Part shown: one piece after another, positions 18,679 to 28,146 of the stretch
Layout of the letters: every line of letters begins with the position of its first letter
Numbering within the stretch: position 1 is the first letter of the stretch
Source of the DNA: Bacillota bacterium
GTDB taxonomy: Bacteria; Bacillota; SHA-98; UBA4971
Direction of reading: 5' to 3'
Length of the DNA: 53,850 bases
Assembly (NCBI GenBank): GCA_012516125.1
Contig: JAAYXB010000076.1
Location: 1 to 53,850 of the forward strand
The notes under the pieces: model-generated
Database searches by the model: none
What the model saw: only the letters and a program-made list of their open reading frames with translations
Told to the model about the DNA's origin: nothing
Program-made: the position numbers and the translations under genes

Positions 18679-20637
18679 TCACTCACCTCTTTCCTCGCCC
18701 GCATGCATCTCTGCCAGAGCCTCCTCGAATTGCACGCGCTTCTCCTCCCAGGCCCAGTCGGTCAGCCGGAAGAAGGTCACGGGGTGCTCGGTCCAGTCCA
18801 CGCCGTCGTTGGCGTGGCGTCGGCGCAGGGTGAAGGCGGCGTAGCGCGCGGTGGCCTCGTCCAGCACGTTGAAGCCCAGGTCCCAGATTATCTCAGGCAG
18901 AGCACTTTCCCGCAGAATTTCTTCCCGTATTTGTTGGAAGGATTTGAGAAAAAGGAAAGTGCGGCCGGTAAGGGCCCCCACGTAGCCGCCCTCTTTGCAG
19001 AGGTCGACCGCCTGCTCGATGAAGGCGGCGTAGTAGTAGTGGTAGGTGCGGGGGTAGTTCCGGCGGGCGTACTCCTTGCACCCGGCCGGCATCGCTCCGT
19101 AGGGCGGATTCATGAGTACCACGTCGTAGCGCTCGCTTAGGACGTCCATCAGGTGCGCGGCCTGCTCGGCAGCCAGGCCGAAGAATTGAGACCCCATATC
19201 GTTGGCTTCCGAGGCTTCGCGCCCGAAGCAGCGGATGCCTTCGACTATTTCCTCTACCGTTAGCGGTTTAGGAACGGGAATAAGTGAATCGCCCAAAGCA
19301 AGCTGAGTTCCTTGAAGGGGGAAAAGGCTCAGCTGACCCTCCATCTTCTGGAGCTCTTTAAGGGTGGTCTTACGCTTGGCAAATAGCTCTTCGAAGGGTT
19401 GACGGATTCGGAGTAATGAGCCAATCTCAAAGGTATCATTACAGGCTGCCAGGATCTCTTGAGCGATCTCACGCAGATCTGGATCGGAAAACTCTCCCAA
19501 AAAACGGAGGCATCGGTTGCCGTCGACAAACCGAACATCCGCGCAGACAATGTTAATCCTGTTCGGCTTAAAGCGGGCGGCAGGGTCGCCTTGTTTAAGG
19601 CTCTCAAAGGTGGTGTACGCTTTGAGCCACAGGGCGAGGGCAGCGATCTGGCAGGCCCTCAGGTCGATGTCCACCCCGTAGAGGTTGCGCTCAAGGATCA
19701 ACGCCGGGATTTGCCAGGCGGGAATTTCCGGATGCTCCTCCCGCCACATATGAAGCAAAAGGTCGAACGCGCCCAGCAGGAAATGGCCGCTACCGCAGGC
19801 GGGGTCGAGGACTTTCATTTCCTCCACCGAACGCCGCCGTTCGGGTGGGCGAAAATGGTTCCGGATAGGCACGAAATACGCCAGCTTTTCCCTCAGCGGG
19901 GAGTCGGGGTACGCCTCCAGCCAGAGCCGCCCCAGAGTGTTGTGCACCAGGGCCCTGACGATCCAGTCGACGGTGTAGAATTGGTTCAACGGCGGGATGT
20001 GGTCGGGCTTGGGGTTGCGCCGCAGGTCGCGGCAGATCTCCTCCCGCTCCTGACTGTTGAAGAATTGATAAGCCCAGCCCAGGGTCTCAAACTCGCGCCA
20101 TAGCTCCTCAGGTAGCCCCGCCAGGATCTCGCGTAGTCCGCGGTAGGCGGTAGGGCGAGGCCAAAGCAGGGCGTAGGGATCATCCTCGCGGAAGAGGATG
20201 GGAAGATGACTGCGAAGCTCGGCAAAGGCCTGCCTCAAAGCTTCCTGAACCAGCCGTTCCGGCGCGACGGCAAGCTCCGGGTCGGCGTCGGCGAGGTCAT
20301 ACTCGCGGCGGGAGCGCCCCCCGTACTCCGGCCGCATAATCACTGTCTCGACGGCAAGCCCGTTGGCCTCGGCGACGCGGAGGGCCAGGACACGGTTCAG
20401 AAAGGTGAAGGCTGCGTGCTTGAGGTAGCGCTCTCGCGCCCGGGCGTAGCCCAGGCCCTCGCGGGCGAGCGCCTCCTCCAGCGCCGCCCTTATGGCGGCC
20501 CGCTCGCCCGGAACACTCACTTTGCGGTCGGGAAGGAGGCCGTGGGCCCGCAGGAGCTGGTCGAACTCCTCTTCAAGCAGGTGGCGGCCCGCCAGGACCG
20601 CCTGGCGGATCCGGCTCCGGTCCTCCCGGTTCAGCAT
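18679..20637 (-). CDS. pglX: PglX N-terminal half, adenine-specific DNA methyltransferase
   Basis: A 652-residue gamma-class N6-adenine methyltransferase core. Motif I is DPACGSGHFL (about residue 279), which binds S-adenosylmethionine. The catalytic motif IV is NPPYGAMPAG (about residue 509), followed by YYYAAFIEQAVDLCKEGGYVGALT. The N-terminal ~250 residues are the helical region of type ISP/PglX enzymes. In BREX, PglX methylates host DNA at a non-palindromic site and takes part in exclusion. The gene overlaps the brxC end by 7 bases, with GGAGGTGAGGAGAG before the ATG. It stops with TGA exactly where the specificity half begins in a new frame. A frameshift in a once single gene and a true two-subunit enzyme are both possible. 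Confidence 0.9.
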   Translation of the reverse strand: MLNREDRSRIRQAVLAGRHLLEEEFDQLLRAHGLLPDRKVSVPGERAAIRAALEEALAREGLGYARARERYLKHAAFTFLNRVLALRVAEANGLAVETVIMRPEYGGRSRREYDLADADPELAVAPERLVQEALRQAFAELRSHLPILFREDDPYALLWPRPTAYRGLREILAGLPEELWREFETLGWAYQFFNSQEREEICRDLRRNPKPDHIPPLNQFYTVDWIVRALVHNTLGRLWLEAYPDSPLREKLAYFVPIRNHFRPPERRRSVEEMKVLDPACGSGHFLLGAFDLLLHMWREEHPEIPAWQIPALILERNLYGVDIDLRACQIAALALWLKAYTTFESLKQGDPAARFKPNRINIVCADVRFVDGNRCLRFLGEFSDPDLREIAQEILAACNDTFEIGSLLRIRQPFEELFAKRKTTLKELQKMEGQLSLFPLQGTQLALGDSLIPVPKPLTVEEIVEGIRCFGREASEANDMGSQFFGLAAEQAAHLMDVLSERYDVVLMNPPYGAMPAGCKEYARRNYPRTYHYYYAAFIEQAVDLCKEGGYVGALTGRTFLFLKSFQQIREEILRESALPEIIWDLGFNVLDEATARYAAFTLRRRHANDGVDWTEHPVTFFRLTDWAWEEKRVQFEEALAEMHAGEERGE

Positions 20638-23600
20638 CTCTCCTCACCTCCAGTCCGGGCCTTAACCTCCACCTCCACCGGGCAGCCGGCCCTGCGCCAG
20701 TAGCGGCGCAGTTCCTCGCTCAGGGCGTCCAGGTCAGTCTCCTGGGAAATGGTACGGCGCAGCACGAACGGTTCGACATTTTCCCCGGCCGGCCTGGGCA
20801 CTAGATCATCCAGGACGTTCTCCACCAGGCGGCGGCTCGCCTCGGCGGCGGCCAAGGACAGGGCGGCAAAAGACCGCTGGCAGCCAGAGCAGCGGAAGGT
20901 CTCTTCCTCTGGCGCGGAATCAGTCTCGCATCTCAGCGACTCAAGCGGCGCCAGGGCTTCTTCTGCTGCCTCGGGGGCGCGCCGGAACGCCCCGTGCCGA
21001 CGGATTTGATCGAGAGCCTTATGCACGGCTTCTTGAAAGGCGCGGTGGGCGTTCCCATAACTCTCCCGGTACCGACCAAGGAGAAAGGCGTAGTCTTGCC
21101 GGATTGGATCCCACCGTTCGAGAAGGTCACCTGCCTGAAGCCCCTCCCTGAGTTCCTGCCAGCGACGGGCAGCCTCGCCCGAAAGAGTGCTTCCCCAGTC
21201 GGCTGCGACCTGGACGAAATTGCGCGCCTGGCGGTACCGGTCAAAGGCGAATTCCTTTAGACGGCGTATGAGGGGTATCGTCTGACCGAATGTGTTCGCA
21301 AGTTCCAGGAAGCGGCGCAGGCGGTTGTTGGGGTCGGCGCACCGGACAAGCTCACCCAGGGTTTGGGCTGCTTGCTGACAGGCGGCGACAAAACACGCTG
21401 GTAGACCATTATCCTGGCAGCGAGTTACCAGTTGACCCGCTTCCTGTGCCCAATCCCGGGCCTGCTCCTGGACCGCAGCGGCGGCGCGTTCGAAGGTGTC
21501 GCCCCCGGGAACGCCGAAGATGGAGGAGCAAAGCTCGCTTGCCCTTCGCCAGTCCACAGGAGGGAGAAGGGCGAAAACGGCCCTCTGGAACTCCCGCACG
21601 CTCGTGAAGATAGTCTGCGCCTGGGGATCGGCCGGATCGGTGAGTTCCCGGTTCTGATAGCGCACCCTCACCAGACCAGCCTTGAACAGTCCAGCGGCGA
21701 GCATACGCACCACGCGTGGATCCCAGCCATAGGGCTTTTTTTCGAAATGGCTTACAAGGTCCCCGCCTCCGGCGGGGAGACCTCTCTGCTGGCGGCGGGT
21801 AAGCTCGGCTTTGAGCACGGAAAGAAGCCTGGCGTCCTGGTTAAGCTGGTTGGCCGGCGTGACCAGCCCCAGACGGCCGTAGACCGGCGGTAAGGCGGCG
21901 CCGACCTGCCAGCCGAGGATGCTTCCGCAATCTTCGTCGCGCTCCGGCCGGTCATCAAGGAATTCGGTGAAAAGCTCTCCCGTCAATGTGGCCAAATAAG
22001 TGTGGAGGACGGAAGCCATATCGTTCTCCGAGGGAGACAACTCCCGCCCGGCCAGGAACAATTTCCCCCGCAGGAAAGCCTGCTGCAACAGTTGGGGAAG
22101 ACGGATCTGGCGGGCAGTTTCAACTTCGCGCTCCAGGCGGTTGCGGTGTTCTTCCTGCGTCGGCGTAAGATGACGGGTTCGCCACTGCTCCAGGGCATGC
22201 TCGACGGCAAGGGTGCGCTCCAGCGCGGCGCGAAGTTCTGGGCGTTCCGCCGCCTTCCAGAAAAGCTTCTCCTGCTCCGCGATACTCAGGGCAAGGATAT
22301 CTTCCTCCGTCTTCTCGGCAAGAGGAGTGAAGAGTTCTACCGCCAGGTCGCCTTCTTGCGTAAGGCCTTCTCCGTCTACGGAGATGGCCACTGGTAGGCG
22401 CCGGCGGATCTGGCCGTGCAGGTAGCGAAAATCGCGGAGCATCTCCCGGACCAGCTCGGCGGCTTTATTTCTCATTTCGGAGAGGGTGGGGTAGTTTTTC
22501 TGCACGTGGTGCTCTAGCTCGTGCTCGACCGGGGTCAGGAGGCGGAACTTCCCTTCCTCTTCGACCACCCAGCCTTCTTCCTGCAGCCGCCGCAATCCCT
22601 CGCGGACCGCCTCCGCAAGCCTACTAATGTCGGCATCCACCTTGTCTACCAGCGCTGCCGCCAGGGTGTCCGGGGTACAGGGATAATGCTCGCGCACCTG
22701 TTGCAGGAGGAAAAGGACTTTGGTTATGCGGGCCACCGGAAGCGCGTCCACCTCGCCCAGCCGTTCCAGATCCCGGATGACTCGTACTTGCTCGGACCGC
22801 ACCGCGCTCAGGTCCGGCGCCAGCGCGTCGTAGAAAAGGTCCAGGCTGATGAGCCAGCCGACGGGCTGGTCCGCTCCCCGGACGAGGCCGGCCTCTCCGG
22901 TGAGGATGGCGTGTACCAGCTTCAACATGGAACGCTCCGAACCGCTGAGGCGCCGGGCTTCCTCGACGGAGCCGCGCATCGCTCCCATAATGTCCTGCAT
23001 AAGCCTGACGGCGTAGGGCGGGCAAGGGTACTGTTCGACAAAGTTTCTCTCGGTGAGGGTGCCATCAAGGTTTAAGGTAGAAAGCAGCGCACCTTGGTTG
23101 GCGCGGTAAAGGCCCTCCAGCTGGACGACCCCTTCGGTCTTCTTCGCCAGCAGCCTTGCGGCCACCACGGCCTGGACCTCGGTGGGCTCCAGGCCCAGGC
23201 GCAGGCGGAAGCGGTCCCGCAGCCATTCCAGAATGTGCCGGTCCCTGGTCAGGCGAGGCACCAAATCGGTGAGCGCCTCCTGAGCCGTAGCGATCAAAAG
23301 AATCTTGCCGCCGCCTTGCTGGACCACCTGTTCGGCCAGGGCATTCAGGTCAGTAAGCCTTTCTATGCTTTCGCCGATGTAAAGTCCTGCTTCGTCCAAT
23401 AGGAGGACCAGACGTCCCTTCTGGGGATCGAGCCCCTCGGCCTCACGCCGGAGCTCTGCGACCACCTCCGAGGGTGAAACGTCGCCTCCGACGCGTTTGC
23501 TGTCCTGGATGGCTTGGACGGCTTCGTTCTCTGTCCGGTAACGATTGGAAAGCAGCGCTGGTAGAGCCCGCCTGAGCACCACTTCGGCGTGCAATCGGCG

Positions 23601-24188
23601 CTCCTCCTCCCAGGTCCGGCCGTAGGTCTGTTGGACCCAGCTCCGGAACTCCTCCCACTTTCCGAGTCGCTGCAGCTCCTTCTCCCATGCGGCCACCCAG
23701 AATTCCGTGCTTAAACCCGCTTGCTCCAGCAACTTGCGGTAGATAAGCCGGCTAAAGGTCGGGCGCTGGGGACTCTGGGGGTCGTGATCGAGCAGGTTTA
23801 TATAGATGACTTTAGTACAGAGTTCGCGCCTTAAAAGTGGAAGAAAACTCTCCAGCCCCAGCTTACGGCATAGAAACTCCGTAGAGGGGTGCCGATGGCC
23901 GTCCTGATCCTCGAGGTCCCGACTCTCTAGAAGGTACCCCAGGACCTTGACGAAATGGCTCTTACCGGAGCCAAAGAACCCGGAGACCCACACGCAAGCC
24001 CGCTCCGTAGTCCCGCGCCGGGTTTCCACAAGAGTATCCGCTATTTCCCGGAAGTAGCGTTTAAGAGTTTCGGTGGGGACATACTCGTTCATTTCCGACC
24101 AGACTTTGCTGGGATCATGGTCGGTGATCTTAACCACGCTCTCCAAGGGGCGAAAGGGATCGCGAACGAGCAGGTCGCCGACGCGCAT
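20631..24188 (-). CDS. brxC: BREX P-loop ATPase BrxC
   Basis: A 1185-residue BrxC/PglY ATPase. Walker A is GFFGSGKSHF at residues 70-79, in the family context ACVWVSGFFGSGKSHFVK. Walker B is LVLLLDEAG near residue 263. The N-terminal VRDPFRPLESVVKITDHD is diagnostic for BrxC. The long C-terminal part is helical, and CSGC near residue 1130 may be half of a zinc site. In BREX systems this ATPase is essential for exclusion, and it may act with PglZ or BrxB. GGAGTGAGCTAAG precedes the ATG. It begins 14 bases after brxB and overlaps pglX-N, so the operon is tightly packed. Confidence 0.95.
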   Translation of the reverse strand: MRVGDLLVRDPFRPLESVVKITDHDPSKVWSEMNEYVPTETLKRYFREIADTLVETRRGTTERACVWVSGFFGSGKSHFVKVLGYLLESRDLEDQDGHRHPSTEFLCRKLGLESFLPLLRRELCTKVIYINLLDHDPQSPQRPTFSRLIYRKLLEQAGLSTEFWVAAWEKELQRLGKWEEFRSWVQQTYGRTWEEERRLHAEVVLRRALPALLSNRYRTENEAVQAIQDSKRVGGDVSPSEVVAELRREAEGLDPQKGRLVLLLDEAGLYIGESIERLTDLNALAEQVVQQGGGKILLIATAQEALTDLVPRLTRDRHILEWLRDRFRLRLGLEPTEVQAVVAARLLAKKTEGVVQLEGLYRANQGALLSTLNLDGTLTERNFVEQYPCPPYAVRLMQDIMGAMRGSVEEARRLSGSERSMLKLVHAILTGEAGLVRGADQPVGWLISLDLFYDALAPDLSAVRSEQVRVIRDLERLGEVDALPVARITKVLFLLQQVREHYPCTPDTLAAALVDKVDADISRLAEAVREGLRRLQEEGWVVEEEGKFRLLTPVEHELEHHVQKNYPTLSEMRNKAAELVREMLRDFRYLHGQIRRRLPVAISVDGEGLTQEGDLAVELFTPLAEKTEEDILALSIAEQEKLFWKAAERPELRAALERTLAVEHALEQWRTRHLTPTQEEHRNRLEREVETARQIRLPQLLQQAFLRGKLFLAGRELSPSENDMASVLHTYLATLTGELFTEFLDDRPERDEDCGSILGWQVGAALPPVYGRLGLVTPANQLNQDARLLSVLKAELTRRQQRGLPAGGGDLVSHFEKKPYGWDPRVVRMLAAGLFKAGLVRVRYQNRELTDPADPQAQTIFTSVREFQRAVFALLPPVDWRRASELCSSIFGVPGGDTFERAAAAVQEQARDWAQEAGQLVTRCQDNGLPACFVAACQQAAQTLGELVRCADPNNRLRRFLELANTFGQTIPLIRRLKEFAFDRYRQARNFVQVAADWGSTLSGEAARRWQELREGLQAGDLLERWDPIRQDYAFLLGRYRESYGNAHRAFQEAVHKALDQIRRHGAFRRAPEAAEEALAPLESLRCETDSAPEEETFRCSGCQRSFAALSLAAAEASRRLVENVLDDLVPRPAGENVEPFVLRRTISQETDLDALSEELRRYWRRAGCPVEVEVKARTGGEERC

Positions 24189-24202
24189 CTTAGCTCACTC
24201 CT

Positions 24203-24781
24203 TTACCGCCAGAGTATGACATCGCCCCGGTAATAGCCGCCACGGAAGTCTCCCGGAGGCGCGTCCAGCAGCGCCCCAAGGGTAGTCCCCGGGTAGGGAA
24301 GCACTACCGCGCAGTTTATATGACCCTCCAGACTGCTTAGGAGGGAGGAAGGTCGAAGGAAAGGGTAAAGGCTACCCATACGTAACAGTACCACCACACC
24401 ATTGCGAGGCATATCCTTTAAACTGGCCGCGAGAGTCTTTACCATTTCTGCCAGCAGGTGTTCCGAGAGCCGGCTCTGCAATTCCGAACGCTCCTGTTCC
24501 CGTTCCAGTTCGAGCAACCGGCTTTCCAGCTCGTCAACCCGGCAGTTGAGCAGTGCCCCCAGCGCTTGCTTTAAGGCATCCACCAGCGAAACGCACACCG
24601 CCCTAAACTGCTGGTGCCTGAGTCGCTCCACCAGGAGGCGAAACTGCCGCAGGGCCTCGCGTTCTTCCACCGGCGGGTACTGTACCCGGAAGAAAGGCAC
24701 GTTGTCCAAAGGCCGGTATGTACCCCGAAGTGTGTTTACGATCTTTTCTTCCAGTTCTTGCATTACTTCAGGCCAGCCCAT
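24203..24781 (-). CDS. brxB: BREX protein BrxB (DUF1788)
   Basis: A 192-residue DUF1788 protein. Family features include the early LDNVPFFRVQYPP segment near residue 35 and the C-terminal stretch beginning MPRNGVVVLLRMGSLYPFLR and ending GDVILWR. It has no obvious catalytic motif. In BREX it is a small core component, possibly an adaptor for the PglZ and BrxC proteins. I chose ATG 24781, which overlaps the end of brxA by 14 bases and has GGAGGAGTGG upstream inside brxA; an upstream codon at 24802 is also possible. Confidence 0.92.
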   Translation of the reverse strand: MGWPEVMQELEEKIVNTLRGTYRPLDNVPFFRVQYPPVEEREALRQFRLLVERLRHQQFRAVCVSLVDALKQALGALLNCRVDELESRLLELEREQERSELQSRLSEHLLAEMVKTLAASLKDMPRNGVVVLLRMGSLYPFLRPSSLLSSLEGHINCAVVLPYPGTTLGALLDAPPGDFRGGYYRGDVILWR

Positions 24782-25547
24782 TTCCCAGCCACTCCTCCAC
24801 ACTAGCGTAGCGCGGGGTGAAGCTTACGATCTCACCGGCGCGCTGGTAGTGCCACCAGCCGCGAAGCTGCCCCTGGAACAAAAGCTCCTCTTTTTGCCGA
24901 TCATCCGCCTGGAGCAGTGGCCAGATCTTGTCCCGTTCCGCTTCCCAGAAGGAGCCGTCCTTCTGGCAGAGCGAGAGCCAGAAGAAGGCGAAGGACTCAG
25001 GGAGGAGGTAGAGGCGGCGCAGGCTGGTGCGCGGGTGGCGCTCCATGAGGCTAAACTGCCGCAGGAGAGCCAGGAAGCCGCGCGCCCACCTAAGTCGCAG
25101 GTAAGCCGACCACCTCAAAAGTTCCGGATGGCGTTGGCCTAACTCAAGGAGGTATTCTATTACCTCGTCCCGGGTAAGCGCAGCTTCAGGTGCTTTGAGA
25201 CGTGCAAGTACCAGCGCCCGGTAGCACTCCACGACCAGGGGGTCGGTATGCACGAAGTACGGGAGAAGAATCTGAGTTTTGGCTGCTTCCGGCATGGGAG
25301 CGTGCATTGCTCGGGCCACGACCAGGGCGGGGGGCAGGCTCTCTGCTTGGAGGAAGCGCCGCCGAAACGCTTTGAGTGCATCGTTAATCATGTGCTCTGT
25401 AGCTTTGCCCAGCAGGTTCTCCCGCAGGGCCTGGTGCCTGAGCCTGTTGTAATCGCCATGGTCGGCGAAAGCTTCCAGCAGGCACCGCATCTCCGTCAGC
25501 CCCGTGCCGCCCCGTTGCAGGTGAGGTCGATAGGTCGCTGCTTCCAT
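24768..25547 (-). CDS. brxA: BREX protein BrxA (DUF1819)
   Basis: A 259-residue helical DUF1819 protein, homologous to the small BrxA DNA-binding component of BREX type 1. Near the start are MEAATYRPHLQRGGTGLTEM and FADHGDYNRLRHQALRENLL. Later come the family's RWARGFLALLRQFSLMERHP and LPESFAFFWLSLC segments. I chose the ATG at 25547, with GAGGTG 8 bases upstream; the upstream extension of this frame (to 25697) overlaps brxL and looks non-coding. It follows brxL by 16 bases. Confidence 0.92.
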   Translation of the reverse strand: MEAATYRPHLQRGGTGLTEMRCLLEAFADHGDYNRLRHQALRENLLGKATEHMINDALKAFRRRFLQAESLPPALVVARAMHAPMPEAAKTQILLPYFVHTDPLVVECYRALVLARLKAPEAALTRDEVIEYLLELGQRHPELLRWSAYLRLRWARGFLALLRQFSLMERHPRTSLRRLYLLPESFAFFWLSLCQKDGSFWEAERDKIWPLLQADDRQKEELLFQGQLRGWWHYQRAGEIVSFTPRYASVEEWLGNGLA

Positions 25548-25563
25548 TCTGTGGCACCTCGCC

Positions 25564-27615
25564 TTACTCCTGCAGCGCCTTGAGCAGGCAGTCTTTCGGG
25601 TCAGAATAAAAGGCCAAGTCAAGGCCGGCCAGAATCTCCGGCGGTATGTGGGGGATGTCCTTCGCGTTGGCCGTTGGTACGAGGACGCCCCGGGCACCGT
25701 TTTCCTTTGCTAGCTGCACGCACTCCGCCAGTTCAGTTACGGGCAGCACGCCGCCTTGCACGGTGATCTCACCCAGTACGGCAGTGGCAGGCCGGACGGA
25801 CTTGTTCACCAGCGTGGAGAAAAAGGCGACGAAGAAGGCGGCGGCCGTCTGGCTACCCTCCTTGGCCTGCATGAGGTTGACCACCTGGAAGTGGGCCTGC
25901 AAGTCCTCCAAGGAGCGGTCAATGGTGAACTTGTGGACGTTGCTGCGGAGGTAGTCGTAGGCGGTGCGGATTGCCTCCCGCATCGCCCTGCCCACCGCCC
26001 CTGTCACCGAGTAGCCGCTGCCTTTCATCAGGGCCACTTCCACGCGGAAAAGGGCGTACCGCTGGCTTTCCACGTCCAGCCCCACGGTAAAGACAACACC
26101 GGGAGCCGGCGGGTCGGGCGAGATGACCGCCTTTTCTCCCTGTTCAGGCAGGGACACGAAGCTTTCCGCGCCGGAAACCTTCTCCTGGTAGGAAAGAGAA
26201 GTATTCCAGTACTCCACGCCGCCCATCCGCCGGAGCTGCTCTTTCACCCTCCGGCGGAACTCCAGGGCCAGCCGCAGGTACTCTTCAAGTTCCTCCCTAT
26301 CGACGTTGCCGTCCGGGTGCAGGAGCTTCACAAACCCCGAGACGGTCTTGCGCACGGCCTTCTCGTCCCGCTTGTTCAGCGCCTCTCCCAGCCGGAAATG
26401 GCGGTCGATCAGATCGCCGAAGCTGAGCTTGCGAACTTCCCGGAAGACTTCCGCCAAGTAATCCATGACTAGGCCGTAGTGGCAGGTGAGCAGTTGGCTG
26501 GCCATCTTGGGAAACTCCCATCCGGGCAGGTAGGCGTGAAACCGGTCCAGAAACGCCAGGTCCTGCATCTCGGATGGGAAGGGGGTGAAAAGGTGGCCCG
26601 TGCGGAGGGCCAATTCCACGTCCACGTTGATGTTGCCGACGAAGACCAGCGAGGCAAGGGCGGTGATTTCCTCCCGGCCGCGGCTGAAGCTGCCTGCTTC
26701 CATGTAGTCCTTCAGCAAGTTGATTGCCTGGGGATTAGCCAGGCGGGTGAGCCCCGCCACCTCGTCGAAGGCGACCACGTCCCAGAGCCCGACCAACCCG
26801 ATTCGGCCTTTTCCGGTGTAGGAAATAAACAGAGACGGTACGGTGACGTCTCCCCCGGAGACCAGTATGGCATAGGGCGAGATTTCCCGGTAGACGAAGC
26901 TCTTGCCTGTGCCGCGTGGACCGAATTCCACCAGGTTGTAGTTGTTCTCTACCAGGGGGATGAGGCGCGCCAGGTACAAGAGCTTGAGCCGGTACGGCAT
27001 CTGGGCCGGCTCGACCCCAGCGCTGCGTAGCAGAAAGTCGACCCAGTCTTCCCGCGAAAACAGGCGGCGCTTTTCCCTTACCTCGTCAAGCAGGTTTCCC
27101 GTGGCCATCTGGATGGGCCGGAGTTCCACTATGGTGAACGGGCGCAGCTCGCCCCTGTGGACCAACTGGGGATCGTAGGCGAGATCCACCACCGCCCAGA
27201 TCCCACCGCTTAAAAGCCGCTCGTAGCGTTGGACCAGCTCCTCTCTCACATGCACGCGGTCGATCTGGAGGTTGACAAGGCTCGCCCAGTACTTGTCCTC
27301 AGTCTCCACGAGGCGCACCTTGACCTTGTCGATGACGCGGTGCTGCCCACGCTCCTTCACTTGAGATTTAAACCATTCGGATTGGTCGGGGCGGACGTAG
27401 TGCTCCGTCAGAACGTGCCGCACCTCTCGGAGCCCCGCTTCGATGACTGTCTCCTCAGAAGAAGAGCAGTATTTCCCCAGCAGATACTCCAGGACATATG
27501 CGGGGACATTCTGTTGCCCTTTGAGACTAGCTGCCAGGTCTTTGCGGACGACTCTTCCGGGAAAATGCTCCAAGGCGCGACGGTCTAAATCGTCCAACAC
27601 GGCTCCTGAATTCAT
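25564..27615 (-). CDS. brxL: BREX Lon-like AAA protease BrxL
   Basis: A 683-residue BrxL. The AAA ATPase has Walker A GPRGTGKSF near residue 233 and Walker B in DVVAFDEVAGL near residue 285. The C-terminal Lon-type domain has EGSQTAAAFF (expected nucleophile Ser near residue 586) and LVNKSVRPATAVLGEITVQG (expected Lys of the dyad). The N-terminus, LDRRALEHFPGRVVRKDLA, is diagnostic for BrxL. In BREX type 1, brxL normally ends the operon; here it comes first. AGAAGGGGCG precedes the ATG. I could not identify the operon promoter, which should lie in 27616-28140. Confidence 0.95.
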   Translation of the reverse strand: MNSGAVLDDLDRRALEHFPGRVVRKDLAASLKGQQNVPAYVLEYLLGKYCSSSEETVIEAGLREVRHVLTEHYVRPDQSEWFKSQVKERGQHRVIDKVKVRLVETEDKYWASLVNLQIDRVHVREELVQRYERLLSGGIWAVVDLAYDPQLVHRGELRPFTIVELRPIQMATGNLLDEVREKRRLFSREDWVDFLLRSAGVEPAQMPYRLKLLYLARLIPLVENNYNLVEFGPRGTGKSFVYREISPYAILVSGGDVTVPSLFISYTGKGRIGLVGLWDVVAFDEVAGLTRLANPQAINLLKDYMEAGSFSRGREEITALASLVFVGNINVDVELALRTGHLFTPFPSEMQDLAFLDRFHAYLPGWEFPKMASQLLTCHYGLVMDYLAEVFREVRKLSFGDLIDRHFRLGEALNKRDEKAVRKTVSGFVKLLHPDGNVDREELEEYLRLALEFRRRVKEQLRRMGGVEYWNTSLSYQEKVSGAESFVSLPEQGEKAVISPDPPAPGVVFTVGLDVESQRYALFRVEVALMKGSGYSVTGAVGRAMREAIRTAYDYLRSNVHKFTIDRSLEDLQAHFQVVNLMQAKEGSQTAAAFFVAFFSTLVNKSVRPATAVLGEITVQGGVLPVTELAECVQLAKENGARGVLVPTANAKDIPHIPPEILAGLDLAFYSDPKDCLLKALQE

Positions 27616-27646
27616 GCGTTTACGCCCCTTCTAACGTTTGGGTGCA

Positions 27647-27841
27647 TTACCTACCCATAGAGTCTTCGAAAACGCCCCGGAGGCGGTTGCGAAAAGCTGG
27701 CGGCCAGGTGAAGGTCTGGTCCTTAAACTCGAGGGCGCCTACTGGCGCCCCGACCTTGCGGGCCGCCCCCAGAACAATTTCCAGGCGTGGGTAAATCCAC
27801 CGTATGCCTAGCCATGTGCGTTCCTCACTCGAACAGCCTCC
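27647..27841 (-). pseudogene. start-less coding-like fragment upstream of brxL
   Basis: An open frame of 64 codons with protein-like content. It reads ...WLGIRWIYPRLEIVLGAARK, then VGAPVGALEFKDQTFTWPPA, then FRNRLRGVFEDSMGR and a stop. No ATG, GTG or TTG lies between the upstream in-frame TAG (27844-27842) and this sequence. It therefore looks like the end of a broken gene. I do not recognise the family. GGGCGCC-TACT-GGCGCCC within it forms a perfect hairpin. Confidence 0.4.
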
Positions 27842-27849
27842 CTAGCGCC

Positions 27850-27963
27850 CTACCTGCCTGCCATGGCCGTTGGCCCCTTGCTTACGATCTGGATGTCGTC
27901 CAGGAGCCGGGCCGAGCTGTAAAGAGATCCCCTTGCCTGGTCGAACCCGTTTCTTCCGGCCAT
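27850..27963 (-). CDS. very small basic protein, possibly frameshifted
   Basis: A 37-codon frame starting MAGRNGFDQARGSLYSSARL and ending DIQIVSKGPTAMAGR. AAGAAGG lies about 9 bases upstream. Shifting frame at a GGCAGGCAGG duplication near the end would extend it with AGRALGRLFE, which reads more like a natural tail, so a 4-base slip may have shortened it. The composition resembles tiny Gly/Arg-rich proteins seen in other Bacillota, but I cannot name a family. Confidence 0.4.
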   Translation of the reverse strand: MAGRNGFDQARGSLYSSARLLDDIQIVSKGPTAMAGR

Positions 27964-28146
27964 AGATTGGCCCTTCTTGTTAGGTTTGAACGCTATTGCC
28001 GCAGAGCAAAGTCGTTTTTGTAGGGGTCAAATCTCGGGTAGCAGGTGATCATCCTACCACGCGCCCGTTCAGAGTAGTCGGTGGAATAGCGTCCTGGTGC
28101 CTCAGTTCCGGCTTTCCGCTCTGTGCGAATTCCGGGGGAGAAAACG

